Below, piece after piece: positions 26,890 through 36,156 of a DNA stretch of 64,000 nt. Each line of letters starts with the position of its first letter. Position 1 is the first letter of the stretch. Both the position numbers and the translations under genes were made by a program. Source of the DNA: Opitutales bacterium (GTDB lineage: Bacteria; Verrucomicrobiota; Verrucomicrobiia; Opitutales; UBA953). The notes under the pieces are model-generated. The model saw only the letters and a program-made list of their open reading frames with translations, ran no database searches and was not told the DNA's origin. The DNA is taken from assembly GCA_030725715.1 (NCBI GenBank), contig JANRFG010000013.1, forward strand, positions 40,827-104,826. The letters run 5' to 3'.

Positions 26890-28323
26890 ATGCGTCTGCT
26901 TTGCGCCTCCCTGTTCGCGGCCTCCGCCACCTTCGCCGCCGTTTCTCCGGAAGAGATCACGCCGACGAAGAAGGCTCCGTTCACCCAGCCCGCCGAAGCG
27001 GACCGCGCCGAACTGCATGCGGCCATCAAGACTTTCATGGCGAAGGAGCCGGGCACCTTCGAAGCCCACGCCGCCTCCCGCGACTTCCCTGGCGTCGTCG
27101 AGTCCAAGGAACGCGTCGCCCGGACGGTCGCCTACGACTCCGACCTCGTCCACCGCTGGGACACGAAGAACGGCGGCGCGCCGAACCTCTACACGAGCCC
27201 CGATGTCTGGCAAGAGACGGGCCTCTACGCCGCGCCCGGCGAAGTCGTCGTCGTGAAGGTCGCCTCGATTCCCGAGCATCGCACGGTGAAGGTGATCGTC
27301 GGCTGCCACCGCGACAGCCTGCTGAAGCTGCCGAAATGGAACCGCTTCCCGGTCATCGCTCGGACCTTCGAACTCAAGGTCGGCGAGAACAAGATCGCCA
27401 ACGCCTTCGGCGGCCAGCTCTTCATCCAAAGCTCCCACAAGGACTGGCGTAAGCCGATGAAGGCCTCGCCGTCCACGCCGCTGCAGTTCAGCAACGCCGT
27501 CGCGATGCCGACCTACGTGCTCGGCAAGGACACCCCGGAATCCTGGGCGAAAGCCAAGCAGCTGCCGGCCCCCTGGGTCACCCTCTCCGGCAAGCAGGTC
27601 ATCCTGCACGTCCAGGCCTCCGCCGTAAAGGAACTCACCGACCCGAAGGCCTTGCTGGAGTGGTGGGACAAGTCGATGGCCCTCGAAGACGACCTCATCG
27701 CCCTCCGCCGGCTCGCGCCGGAGCGCGTGGTCCCGGACCGGCAGATCTCCGCCGGCTTCATGCATTCGGGTTATCCGTTCATGTGCTGGATCGACCCGTC
27801 GCAGAAGGACAGCGTCGACCTCCCCAAGCTCATGAAGGAAGGCAACTGGGGCTTCTTCCACGAACTCGGCCACAACCATCAGTGCTCCGCCTGGACCTTC
27901 GACGGCCAGACGGAAGTCACCTGCAACCTCTTCTCGCTTTACGTCATGGAGAAGCTCGTCGGCAAGCCGACGGGCCGAGGCCACCCCTCAATGGAGAAAC
28001 TCGACGAACTCCTGGCGAAGCGCTTCGCCGCCGAGCCGAACAAGGGTCCGTTCGAACAGCTCGCGACCTTCGTCGTGCTGATCCGCGCCCACGGCTGGGG
28101 TCCCCTCCGCGAGACGCTCCGTTCTTACGCGACCGACGCCGCCCCCAAGGGCACCAGCAAGGAACAGCTGCAGAGCCTCTTCGCCCTGCGCTACGGCAAG
28201 GCCGCCAAGGCCGACGTGAGCGAGTATTTCGAGAAGATGGGCTACCACGTCGACGCGACGGCGAAATCCTCCCTGAAGGGCTTGCCGGCCTTCAAGCCTG
28301 CCCTGCCCACGCCGGCCAAGTGA
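26890..28323 (+). CDS. Secreted M60-like (enhancin family) zinc metallopeptidase
   Basis: A 477-residue protein with a signal peptide (MRLLCASLFAASATFAA) and the M60 gluzincin motif: HELGH at 324-328 with a downstream Glu342 in QTEVTCNLFSLY. M60-like peptidases cut mucin-type glycoproteins or other glycosylated proteins outside the cell, so a nutrient or surface role is likely. The region before the motif is beta-rich and fits the M60 N-terminal part. It stands alone, between purU and pta. ATG 26890 is fixed by the signal peptide. Confidence 0.87.
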   Translation: MRLLCASLFAASATFAAVSPEEITPTKKAPFTQPAEADRAELHAAIKTFMAKEPGTFEAHAASRDFPGVVESKERVARTVAYDSDLVHRWDTKNGGAPNLYTSPDVWQETGLYAAPGEVVVVKVASIPEHRTVKVIVGCHRDSLLKLPKWNRFPVIARTFELKVGENKIANAFGGQLFIQSSHKDWRKPMKASPSTPLQFSNAVAMPTYVLGKDTPESWAKAKQLPAPWVTLSGKQVILHVQASAVKELTDPKALLEWWDKSMALEDDLIALRRLAPERVVPDRQISAGFMHSGYPFMCWIDPSQKDSVDLPKLMKEGNWGFFHELGHNHQCSAWTFDGQTEVTCNLFSLYVMEKLVGKPTGRGHPSMEKLDELLAKRFAAEPNKGPFEQLATFVVLIRAHGWGPLRETLRSYATDAAPKGTSKEQLQSLFALRYGKAAKADVSEYFEKMGYHVDATAKSSLKGLPAFKPALPTPAK

Positions 28324-28423
28324 CGCTCCGGCCAGGGTTCGCCGGGCGACGCCTTCTGCCTCGCCCTGCGGGCTGATTTGAACTTAATAAGCCTCCGCCG
28401 GCTCACGTCGCCGGCATCCGACC

Positions 28424-29479
28424 ATGTCCCTCATTTCCCGCCTTTCCGCCCGCCTCCAGAACCACCCCAAGCGCATCGTCTTCCCCGAAGGCTCCGACGC
28501 CCGCGTCATCCAGGCTGCCCGTCAGTTCGTGGTAAAGAAGCTCGGCGTGCCGATTCTCGTCGGCGACCGCCAGCGCATCAAGGTCAACGCCGCCCGCCTC
28601 AACATCAGCCTCGAGGGCATCCGCATCGTCGAACCCGAACGCAGCGACGAGCTCAAAGGCTTCGCCGAGAAGCTCGGCTCGATCCAGCGCTACGGCAACA
28701 CGAACCTCCAGGGCGACCCGGCCGAACTGGCCCTCAACCCGAACTACTTCGCCTGCCTGATGGTCGCCACCGGCGGCGCCGACGCCCTCATCTCGGGTGC
28801 CACGACGCACGCCTCCTCGGGCCTTCGCGCCATCCTGCAGGTGATGCCCCGCCAGGCCGGCGTCGAGACGGTCTCCTCGATGCAGATCCTCGAGTCCGAA
28901 GAAGGCAAGTTCGGCATCGAAGGCATCCTCTTCCTCGCCGACTGCGGCGTCATCCCGGAACCGACGGCCGAGCAGCTCGCCGACATCGCGGTGACCACCG
29001 CCGGCCTCGCCGGCCACCTCACCAACACGACGCCGAAGGTCGCGATGCTCGCCTACTCCACCCATGCGTCCAACCCGCGCCTGGCCTCGGTGAAGAAAGT
29101 CCAGGTCGCCACCGACCTCGCCCGCCGCAAGGCCCGCGAACTCGGCATCACCTGCGACATCGACGGCGAGATGCAGGCCGACGCCGCGATCAACCCTTTC
29201 GCCGCGCAGTCCAAGGACGTGACCGGCGCCGTCGCCGGCCGCGCGGGCGTGCTCGTCTTCCCTGACCTCAACTCGGGCAACATCGCCTCGAAGATGGCCC
29301 AGCATATCGCCGACATCCCGGCCTACGGCCAGATCCTCACCGGCCTCGACCGCCCCGCCGCCGAGATCTCCCGCGGCGCCAGCGCCCACGACATCTTCGG
29401 CACCGCGGTCATCGTCGCCGCCCAGGCGGTCGACAAGTCCTACCTCTTCCCGAAGCTGAAGGACGGCCCCGCCGCCTGA
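28424..29479 (+). CDS. pta: Phosphate acetyltransferase
   Basis: Interconverts acetyl-CoA and acetyl phosphate. The 351-residue protein is the short catalytic form, with RIVFPEGSDARV near the start, GGADALISGATTHAS, and NPFAAQSKDVTGAVAGRAGVLVFPDLNSGNI in separate conserved blocks. The regulatory N-terminal domains of long Pta are missing here but are encoded by the next gene, 2 bp downstream. No acetate kinase gene is present in the window. Confidence 0.92.
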   Translation: MSLISRLSARLQNHPKRIVFPEGSDARVIQAARQFVVKKLGVPILVGDRQRIKVNAARLNISLEGIRIVEPERSDELKGFAEKLGSIQRYGNTNLQGDPAELALNPNYFACLMVATGGADALISGATTHASSGLRAILQVMPRQAGVETVSSMQILESEEGKFGIEGILFLADCGVIPEPTAEQLADIAVTTAGLAGHLTNTTPKVAMLAYSTHASNPRLASVKKVQVATDLARRKARELGITCDIDGEMQADAAINPFAAQSKDVTGAVAGRAGVLVFPDLNSGNIASKMAQHIADIPAYGQILTGLDRPAAEISRGASAHDIFGTAVIVAAQAVDKSYLFPKLKDGPAA

Positions 29480-29481
29480 TC

Positions 29482-30627
29482 ATGCCTTCCCGCAAGCGCT
29501 TCGCCGACAACGTCCCCGGGCTGCTCCTGCGCCCGATGAACCTGGACACGCGACGGATCTTCGTCGCGGCGACGCGCATGAACGACGGCAAGACGACGAC
29601 CTGCCTCGGCCTCACGGCCGCCCTGCAGGCGATGGGCCTGCACGTGGGCTACATCAAGCCGATCGCCCAGCGCGTGGTGATGTCGGGCGAGGACCAGGTC
29701 GACGAGGACACGCTGCTCATCGACGGGCTCTTCGACCTCAACGTCCCGATCGCGGCGATGTCGCCCGTAGCCATCGGGCCGGACTTCACGAAGCAATACC
29801 TCGAGAACCCGGACGAGATCGGCCCGCAGCTCAAGGACCGCATCTGCCGCGCCTTCGACCGTACGGCCTACGGCAAGGACATCGTGGTCGTCGAGGGTTC
29901 CGGCCACGCCGGCGTGGGTTCCGTCTTCGGCGCTTCGAACGCCGACAACGCCCGGGTGCTCGGCTCCAAGGCCATCATCGTCGCCGCCGGCGGCATCGGC
30001 AAACCGATCGACGAGATCGCCCTGAACAAGGCGCTCTTCGACAAGGCGGGCGTCGAGGTCGTGGGCGCCATCCTCAACAAGGTGATGCCGGACAAGTTGG
30101 AGTTCATCCGTGATTTCGCGGGCCGCGGCCTGCGCAAGCTCGGCGTCCCCCTCCTCGGCGTCGTCCCGCTGCAAGAGACGCTCGTTTACCCCAACCTCGA
30201 CCAGGTCGCCGATGAGACCAAGGCCCGCTGGATCCACCAGCCGGCCGGCCTCCGTCGCGTCCGTCGCGTGGTCATCGGGGCCATGTCCGCCCGCCGATCC
30301 GCCGAATACCTCCGCGTCCCCGGAACTTTGGTGATCGTGCCAGGCGACCGCGAGGACCTGCTGGAGGCCTTCATCGCGGGCGTGGGCGCCGAAGCCCTCT
30401 CCGGCGTGCTCTTTTCGAACGGGCTGCTGCCCAACGACGACATCGTCCGCCGCCTCAAGGAGGCCGGCATCGCGATGGCCGCCGTCGAGGCCGAATCCTT
30501 CGCGGTCACCGCGCGCATCAACAACATGACGGTGAAGACGATGCGCCAGGACGCCGACAAGATCCCGATCATCCGCAAGATGATCTCGGACTCCGTCGAC
30601 ATCCAGGCCCTGCTCCGGGCCCTCTGA
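29482..30627 (+). CDS. BioD-like / DRTGG domain protein (Pta regulatory half)
   Basis: A 381-residue protein resembling the N-terminal half of long phosphotransacetylases. Residues 25-240 form a BioD-like P-loop fold (ATRMNDGKTTTCLGL at about 30-44). A DRTGG domain follows, with VIGAMSARRSAEYLRVPGTLVIVPGDRED split by conserved Gly and Asp residues. It lacks the catalytic Pta domain, which is in the gene just upstream. A ligand-sensing role for Pta activity is likely, by analogy with the fused enzyme. It is convergent with the amidohydrolase, 4 bp apart. Confidence 0.85.
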   Translation: MPSRKRFADNVPGLLLRPMNLDTRRIFVAATRMNDGKTTTCLGLTAALQAMGLHVGYIKPIAQRVVMSGEDQVDEDTLLIDGLFDLNVPIAAMSPVAIGPDFTKQYLENPDEIGPQLKDRICRAFDRTAYGKDIVVVEGSGHAGVGSVFGASNADNARVLGSKAIIVAAGGIGKPIDEIALNKALFDKAGVEVVGAILNKVMPDKLEFIRDFAGRGLRKLGVPLLGVVPLQETLVYPNLDQVADETKARWIHQPAGLRRVRRVVIGAMSARRSAEYLRVPGTLVIVPGDREDLLEAFIAGVGAEALSGVLFSNGLLPNDDIVRRLKEAGIAMAAVEAESFAVTARINNMTVKTMRQDADKIPIIRKMISDSVDIQALLRAL

Positions 30628-30631
30628 GCGG

Positions 30632-31603
30632 TCAGACCGGCCGCAGCACCTCGCCGAGGCGGGTGAAGTGCCCGTCGTCGAAGCCCATCGCCCGCTTCAG
30701 ATAGGCGTCACGCTCGATGAGATTGGCGATCTTGCCGGCCTCGCGCCACTGGGCCGTGGTGATCAGGCCGCGCAGGCGCACCCAGAGGGCGCCGACGGGC
30801 ACGGGATAATCGCTGCCATGCAGGAAACGCCCGAGGCGGCCCGACTCCTTCACTGACCTGAGCACGCCGCTGCGGATCGGGCTGTTGAGCGCGCTGGTGT
30901 CGGCGTATAGCTGCGGGAATTCGTCCATGAGTCTGATGAGCTCCCCGAAGTGGTTCTGATCGAAGAAGTGGCTGTTACCCGACGAATGAGCGGCGATGAC
31001 CTTGACGCCCAGCTCCAAGGGGCGGCGCAGGACGCGCGGGTCCTGGTAGGCGCGATTGATCACCGGCACGGTCATCTCCCCTCCGGTATGGCAGAGGAAC
31101 GGAAGCCCCGCGGCCGCCATGCGTCGCCAGAACTCCTCATACTTGGGCAGAGAACAATCCACGTTCTGGCAGTTGGGCAACAGCTTCAACGCGCGGGCGC
31201 CGGACGCCAGACAGCGGTCCAACTCCTCCAAGGCGTCCTTGCGCCCCGGATGGATCGACACCGCCGGCACGAACCCATGGTGACGGGCGCAGACCTTGAA
31301 GAGATAGTCGTTCGGGACGTAGAAAGACCCGAAATTCAGTTTCTTGCCCTCTTCGTCATAGACCTCGTCCTGCGCGAGCAAAAGGGCGGCATCCAGCGAT
31401 GATCCTGCGACCAATCCCGCGAGGTGTACGACGAAACTTTCGTCAAAATCAGGCTCGGTAGCCTTAGACTGAAGGCCGATGGTCCTTCGCATCACCTCGC
31501 CGAGTGCCCGGTGCCAAAGGCCATCCAACCGGAGCCAGCAACCGCTGCCGGAGAGGCCGTTGCCGACGAGATGGACGTGACCGTCGTATCGATGGGTGGG
31601 CAT
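30632..31603 (-). CDS. Amidohydrolase-2 family metal-dependent hydrolase
   Basis: A 323-residue TIM-barrel hydrolase. The N-terminal metal motif HVH is at 9-11 (YDGHVHLVG), further ligands are in LCHTGGE and IAAHSSG, and the late Asp is in HGSDYPVP. The family includes decarboxylases and lactonases; the substrate is not evident. It is the last gene of the nagB-nagA-DUF2339 group by position (7 bp after the DUF2339 gene), so it may be cotranscribed with it. Confidence 0.82.
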   Translation of the reverse strand: MPTHRYDGHVHLVGNGLSGSGCWLRLDGLWHRALGEVMRRTIGLQSKATEPDFDESFVVHLAGLVAGSSLDAALLLAQDEVYDEEGKKLNFGSFYVPNDYLFKVCARHHGFVPAVSIHPGRKDALEELDRCLASGARALKLLPNCQNVDCSLPKYEEFWRRMAAAGLPFLCHTGGEMTVPVINRAYQDPRVLRRPLELGVKVIAAHSSGNSHFFDQNHFGELIRLMDEFPQLYADTSALNSPIRSGVLRSVKESGRLGRFLHGSDYPVPVGALWVRLRGLITTAQWREAGKIANLIERDAYLKRAMGFDDGHFTRLGEVLRPV

Positions 31604-31610
31604 GGCGGAT

Positions 31611-34097
31611 TCAACCGGCCTGCTTTTCGGAAGTGATCCGACCGTAGAGCCAGGCGATGCCGAAGAAGGCGATGGCGAGGGCGCCGCAGGCGACGATCCG
31701 TCCGAGGAGATCCGTGATGTCGTGCGTCAGCACGCGGGCGGCGGCGATGACGAGCCCGATCAGGCCGAGCATACGGAAGGAGCGCGTGGCGAGCACATGG
31801 CCGAGCACGAACGTGAGCACGGCGGCCAAGGCCCAGAAGAGCGAGACGCCCGCGCCCGGTAGGCGCGCCAGCATGATGAAGGCCATGAAGTAGAGCGTCA
31901 CGACGCCGAGCACTGCTCTCTGCACCGTACCCCAGGCGCCTTGTCCGCGGGTATGGACGGCCAGGACGGACAGCAGGCCGGCCAGGCCGAGCAGCACGAA
32001 CGGGCTGTGCGCCAGACCGAGCGCCGTCAGTCCGGAACCGGCATTGACGACGCCTTGGATGAAGAATCCGACCAAAGCGCCCATCGCCGCCAGGGAGAGC
32101 TCGACCGGCACGGCGCCGAGGCGACGCCAGAGCGCGGTCATGCCCACGAGCAAGGCCACCCCGCCGGACCAGGTGAGGGCGAGCTGCCAAGCGGCCGGCG
32201 ACCAGGCTTCGTTCGCCATCGGCAGCAGGCTCTTGGCCAGAGCGGCGACGAAGGCGAAGGCCATCACCGCGGTGACCAAGGCCAAGGCATGACGGAGGAC
32301 CTTCGCGAAGGCTTCCGGGCGTCCGACGAGACGCCACAGGGCGCCGAAATTCAGCACCACCAGCAAGCCGGCCCAGACGGCCCACCACGCCGTCGATCCG
32401 GCGGAACCGACGAGGGGACGCCAGAACACCACCACGACACCGGTGAAGAGATAACCCGGCAGAGCCGCCCATGGCAGCGCGGACCGGAAACGGACGGCGG
32501 CGACGAACAGCACCACCAACCAAGGCCAGCCATTGTCCTCCTTGGGTAAGCCCTGCTGTACGACCAGCACGAGCAAGGCCAGGCTGAAGATGCCGGCGAC
32601 CCGGCGGAGCTGCTGCCAAGGCGAGCTCCGCTCCCAGTCCTCACGGAAAGCGAGCAGCGTGGCGAAGATTCCGACGCCGACCAAGGCCATCCAAGGCTGC
32701 CCCGGCGGATGGTCGATGAAAGCGAAGGCGGCCACGCCACCCAGGATTTCCGCCGACCAGCGGACAAGCTCCGAGCCGGTGCGCGTACCGACCAGCAGCG
32801 TACCTGCGGCGGCGAGCGCCCAGATGAGCCAGACGAGGTGCGGATCCACCAACCAGGCCAGGCCGGCGGCGACGAAGCCCACGGCGGCCAGCAGGAGAAT
32901 CTCAGAGACCATGCGATTACGTCCGCGCTCCGCCAATCCCGCCAGCGCGGCGGCGGCGGCGATCAGCAATGAGACCGTGGCACGGGCCTGGTCGCCACCG
33001 GTCGCGAGGAAGAGGGCGAGCAAGGCTGGCGCGAAGAATGCGCTGAGCTGGAAAGCCGCGCGGGCGTCAGGTCCCGACAGGACTTCGTCCTCCTTCACCA
33101 GACGTTCGCCGAGCCAGAGGACGATGAACGACGCGAGGGCGGCGAGCTGCAGCGGCAGATAATCCGCGCCCTTCGAGGGCATCGCATCATAGAGCAGCAG
33201 GAGGCAGACCTGCGAGCCGACGAGGCCCAGGATGCCCGCGGAGCCCCACGGGCCTCGCACCATCAGGATGACGCCCAGGAGGGCGACCAAGGCCGCTCCG
33301 GTCGCGGTCTGCGCGGACGCCGCGTCCGTGCCGACGGAGAAATACACGGCGACGGCGGCGAAGAGCACCGCGAGCTGGGCGAACAGTTTGCTCCGCCGGG
33401 CCAAGGCGACGAAGGCGACGCCCAACGCTACCAGGAACTGGACCACGGCGGCCGAAGCCGGGCTATCGCAGACGCGCATCTTATCGAGTCCGTAAGTCGC
33501 CCACGCGGCGAACTGCCAGACGGCAAGACCGGCTGCGGCGACGACCTGACCGAGATCGGCACGCTTGGCGGAGAGACGCAGACCACCCCAGAAGAGACCG
33601 GCGCCGACCAACGCGACTTCGATGACGCGGATGATCGGCGGGATGGTGGAACGCAGGTTCAGCCAGAGACCAAGGAAGACGACCGCAGCGACGGCGAGGA
33701 CGCCAGCGATACGCACGGCCCACCACGCACCGAGCGCATACTCACCCTTCAGTTCCGAAGGCGGAAGCAGGCCGAGATCACGCAGCCGCTCGGCCAACGG
33801 ATCGGGGCCGCTCGGGACGACCGCAGCAGGAGCCGGAGCCGGACGCGTCACCGGCAAAGGCGGTGGCAACTGGGCTGCTTCGACCACGACCGGAGCCGGC
33901 GCCACGGCGACCGGTTTCACCTCGGGGACGGGGGTGGCGGCCGACGCCGTGCTCGGCGTGCGCGCCATGAGGTCCTTGACGGTCTTTTCGAGAACCTTGA
34001 CCTGTCCGATCAGCAGGAAGAAACGAACGGGCAGGTAGATCAGGAAGCCGAGCAGCGCCAGGACGAGGATGGCCGCGAACAGTTCGCCGGAGTACAT
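31611..34097 (-). CDS. DUF2339 polytopic membrane protein
   Basis: An 828-residue protein with an N-terminal helix, a Pro/Val/Ala-rich linker (about 50-100) and more than twenty hydrophobic segments to the C terminus. This matches DUF2339 membrane proteins in layout and length. Function is not established. It is followed by the amidohydrolase after 7 bp and preceded by nagA with an 80-bp gap holding a palindrome. Confidence 0.85.
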   Translation of the reverse strand: MYSGELFAAILVLALLGFLIYLPVRFFLLIGQVKVLEKTVKDLMARTPSTASAATPVPEVKPVAVAPAPVVVEAAQLPPPLPVTRPAPAPAAVVPSGPDPLAERLRDLGLLPPSELKGEYALGAWWAVRIAGVLAVAAVVFLGLWLNLRSTIPPIIRVIEVALVGAGLFWGGLRLSAKRADLGQVVAAAGLAVWQFAAWATYGLDKMRVCDSPASAAVVQFLVALGVAFVALARRSKLFAQLAVLFAAVAVYFSVGTDAASAQTATGAALVALLGVILMVRGPWGSAGILGLVGSQVCLLLLYDAMPSKGADYLPLQLAALASFIVLWLGERLVKEDEVLSGPDARAAFQLSAFFAPALLALFLATGGDQARATVSLLIAAAAALAGLAERGRNRMVSEILLLAAVGFVAAGLAWLVDPHLVWLIWALAAAGTLLVGTRTGSELVRWSAEILGGVAAFAFIDHPPGQPWMALVGVGIFATLLAFREDWERSSPWQQLRRVAGIFSLALLVLVVQQGLPKEDNGWPWLVVLFVAAVRFRSALPWAALPGYLFTGVVVVFWRPLVGSAGSTAWWAVWAGLLVVLNFGALWRLVGRPEAFAKVLRHALALVTAVMAFAFVAALAKSLLPMANEAWSPAAWQLALTWSGGVALLVGMTALWRRLGAVPVELSLAAMGALVGFFIQGVVNAGSGLTALGLAHSPFVLLGLAGLLSVLAVHTRGQGAWGTVQRAVLGVVTLYFMAFIMLARLPGAGVSLFWALAAVLTFVLGHVLATRSFRMLGLIGLVIAAARVLTHDITDLLGRIVACGALAIAFFGIAWLYGRITSEKQAG

Positions 34098-34147
34098 GCG
34101 GTTAAAATGACCTGAATTCCACTACGTGCGAGGCTTTGATGGGGGCT

Positions 34148-34170
34148 GCACATCGATAAAATCGATGCGC
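34148..34170. promoter_or_regulatory. Palindromic site CATCGAT-AAA-ATCGATG (operator candidate)
   Basis: CATCGAT (34151-34157) and ATCGATG (34161-34167) are perfect inverted repeats around AAA, extended by GC/GC pairs after one mismatch. It lies 8 bp beyond the nagA stop and about 50 bp before the DUF2339 start. There is no T tract, so an operator or mRNA 3' hairpin is more likely than a terminator. The local AT content is above that of its surroundings. Confidence 0.4.
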
Positions 34171-34177
34171 CATAGGG

Positions 34178-35332
34178 TTATTCCGACCGGATGCCTCGCG
34201 ACCAGACGCCGACCACCCGCGGGACAGCCGCGCCGCCATCCCACTCCAAGGCGACCAAGTCAGCCGGCTGACCGACGGCCAACACCCCCCTACCCCCGAC
34301 CACCCGACCCGGCGCGCGGGTCATCAAAGCAAGGGCCTCCCCGAAAGTCAGACCGACCTGATTGACCAAGACAGGCGCCGCGGCCAGTAACGGCAAGGCG
34401 GCGCCAGCGAGGTAGTTACCCGTACCGTCGTCGATCGCCAGGAAGCCGTCGGCCCGCAGTTCGACCTTACCCCCGATCGGGGTCTGGTATTTGCCAGCGG
34501 CCAACCCGCCCAGAGCGACGGTGTCCGATACGACCAAAGATCTCCCAAGGCCCTTGGCTCGGAGCATGACCTTAAGCTGCGCCGGGGTGAGATGATGCCC
34601 ATCGGCGATGAACATGGCCGTGAGCCGATCGTCGGCCAACTGCGGCCAGAGATGGTTATGCCGGCGGTTCAGCAGCGTATGCGACCCGTTACCAAGGTGG
34701 GTCGAAAGCGTCGCGCCCGCGTCGACCGCGGCGGTGATCTGCGCGGCATCGGCAGAGGTATGTCCGAGCGAGACGATCACGCCGGACTTCACGAGATGAC
34801 GAATATATGCCGGGGCCTCCGGCCAGTGAGGACAAAGCGTGACGAGCTTCACGAGTCCCCCCGCGGCTTGCTGCCAGCGATCGAACTCGGCGAGGGCCGG
34901 GGCGCGCACGTCCGCCGCCGGATGCGCGCCGCGCGGTCCGTCCTCGGGCGCGATGTGCGGCCCTTCGACATGGATGCCCGCGACCATCGCGGCGACTTCC
35001 GGATACTGCGCGCAGGCCTCCCGAATCGTCCGTAAAGCGGCGATGATGCGTGCCTCCGGCGCGGTGATGATCGTCGGGAGGAACGTCGTGACTCCCACCT
35101 TGAGCAAAGCGCGGCAGAGCGAACGCACGGTCGACGTGTCGAGGGTCAGTCCGTTGAGTTCGTGTCCGGCGTAGCCGTTGACCTGCAGGTCGACGAAGCC
35201 GGCGCAGAGCCAGCGTTGGTCGCCATGCTCGGCGAACTCCACCGATCTGATCATGCCGCCTTCGACCTCCACGACCAGACCGCGCCCCGTGACGGGGTCG
35301 CGACCAAGGACACGCTGGGAGGATGTGGCCAC
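34178..35332 (-). CDS. nagA: N-acetylglucosamine-6-phosphate deacetylase
   Basis: Removes acetate from GlcNAc-6-phosphate in amino-sugar catabolism. The 384-residue protein has DLQVNGYAGHELNG near the start, metal-binding GIHVEGPHIAPED, LGHTSADA, the THLGNGS loop and the catalytic Asp in VVSDTVALGG. The usual THLFNAM is changed to THLGNGS, a variation at a substrate-proximal loop. It starts 4 bp after the nagB stop in the same unit. Confidence 0.93.
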   Translation of the reverse strand: MATSSQRVLGRDPVTGRGLVVEVEGGMIRSVEFAEHGDQRWLCAGFVDLQVNGYAGHELNGLTLDTSTVRSLCRALLKVGVTTFLPTIITAPEARIIAALRTIREACAQYPEVAAMVAGIHVEGPHIAPEDGPRGAHPAADVRAPALAEFDRWQQAAGGLVKLVTLCPHWPEAPAYIRHLVKSGVIVSLGHTSADAAQITAAVDAGATLSTHLGNGSHTLLNRRHNHLWPQLADDRLTAMFIADGHHLTPAQLKVMLRAKGLGRSLVVSDTVALGGLAAGKYQTPIGGKVELRADGFLAIDDGTGNYLAGAALPLLAAAPVLVNQVGLTFGEALALMTRAPGRVVGGRGVLAVGQPADLVALEWDGGAAVPRVVGVWSRGIRSE

Positions 35333-35336
35333 GGAA

Positions 35337-36077
35337 TCAGCGGGCGAGCTCGGTCGCGGCGGCGTCGTCGATATACAGCGTGCAGTCAGCGTGGCGCTGG
35401 ACGATCGAAGCGGGACAGGTCGGCGTCACCGGACCTTCGACCGTACCTTTCACCGCGACGGCCTTACGCTTGTCCGGAACGGAGAGGATGAGGCGCGCGC
35501 TCTTCATGATCTGGCGGATCGACATCGACACGGCCTGCCTGGGGACGTCGTCAAAGGTCGGGAACCAGCCCTCGCCGAACTGCTGCTGGCGGCAGGCGTG
35601 ATCCAGATTGACGACGATGTAAGGCACCTCGGTCTCGAAGTCCGCGGGCGGATCATTGAAGGCGAGGTGAGAGTTCTCGCCGATACCGGCGAAACAGAGG
35701 TCGATCGGACAGGCCGCGATGCGCGCGTTGAGACGCTTCAGTTCGGCAGCGAGATCCGGCGCGTCGGCGTCCACAGGGACGAACTCCGCCCGGGCCGGCA
35801 GTTGGTCGATGAAACGTTCGCGGAGATACTTGCGGAAGCTCGCGCCATGCGCTTCGGGGAGGCCGACATATTCGTCGAGGTGGAAGACCGTGACCTTGGT
35901 CCAGTCGATGCCCGGCTCCTTCACGAGGTGCTTGAGCGTCTCGAACTGGCTGGCGCCGGTGGCGACGATGATGTTCGCCCGGGGCTGACGGGCGAGGATG
36001 GCGCGCAGTTCGCGGGCGCCGTGCGCGGCCGCGGCCTGACCCATGGCGACGGCGTCCTTGTGCTGCTGGATCTTCAT
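35337..36077 (-). CDS. nagB: Glucosamine-6-phosphate deaminase
   Basis: Converts glucosamine-6-phosphate to fructose-6-phosphate and ammonia, feeding amino sugar carbon into glycolysis. The 246-residue protein has TGASQFETL, the catalytic region [11 protein letters not shown] and [17 protein letters not shown], equivalent to the family's GIGxxGHIAFNEP. It is slightly shorter than the E. coli enzyme and lacks the C-terminal allosteric extension. First gene of nagB-nagA. Confidence 0.92.
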   Translation of the reverse strand: MKIQQHKDAVAMGQAAAAHGARELRAILARQPRANIIVATGASQFETLKHLVKEPGIDWTKVTVFHLDEYVGLPEAHGASFRKYLRERFIDQLPARAEFVPVDADAPDLAAELKRLNARIAACPIDLCFAGIGENSHLAFNDPPADFETEVPYIVVNLDHACRQQQFGEGWFPTFDDVPRQAVSMSIRQIMKSARLILSVPDKRKAVAVKGTVEGPVTPTCPASIVQRHADCTLYIDDAAATELAR

Positions 36078-36156
36078 GGCGGGGCGCAGTCAGACTGCCC
36101 CATCCCACCCCTGCCGGGCAAGCGCCTAAACCCTGCCAAACGAAGGCTTTCGGCGA

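Noticed and set aside
36080..36100. Imperfect hairpin in front of nagB
   Set aside because: The stem is bulged and short and there is no support for a regulatory role; GC-rich chance pairing is as likely.
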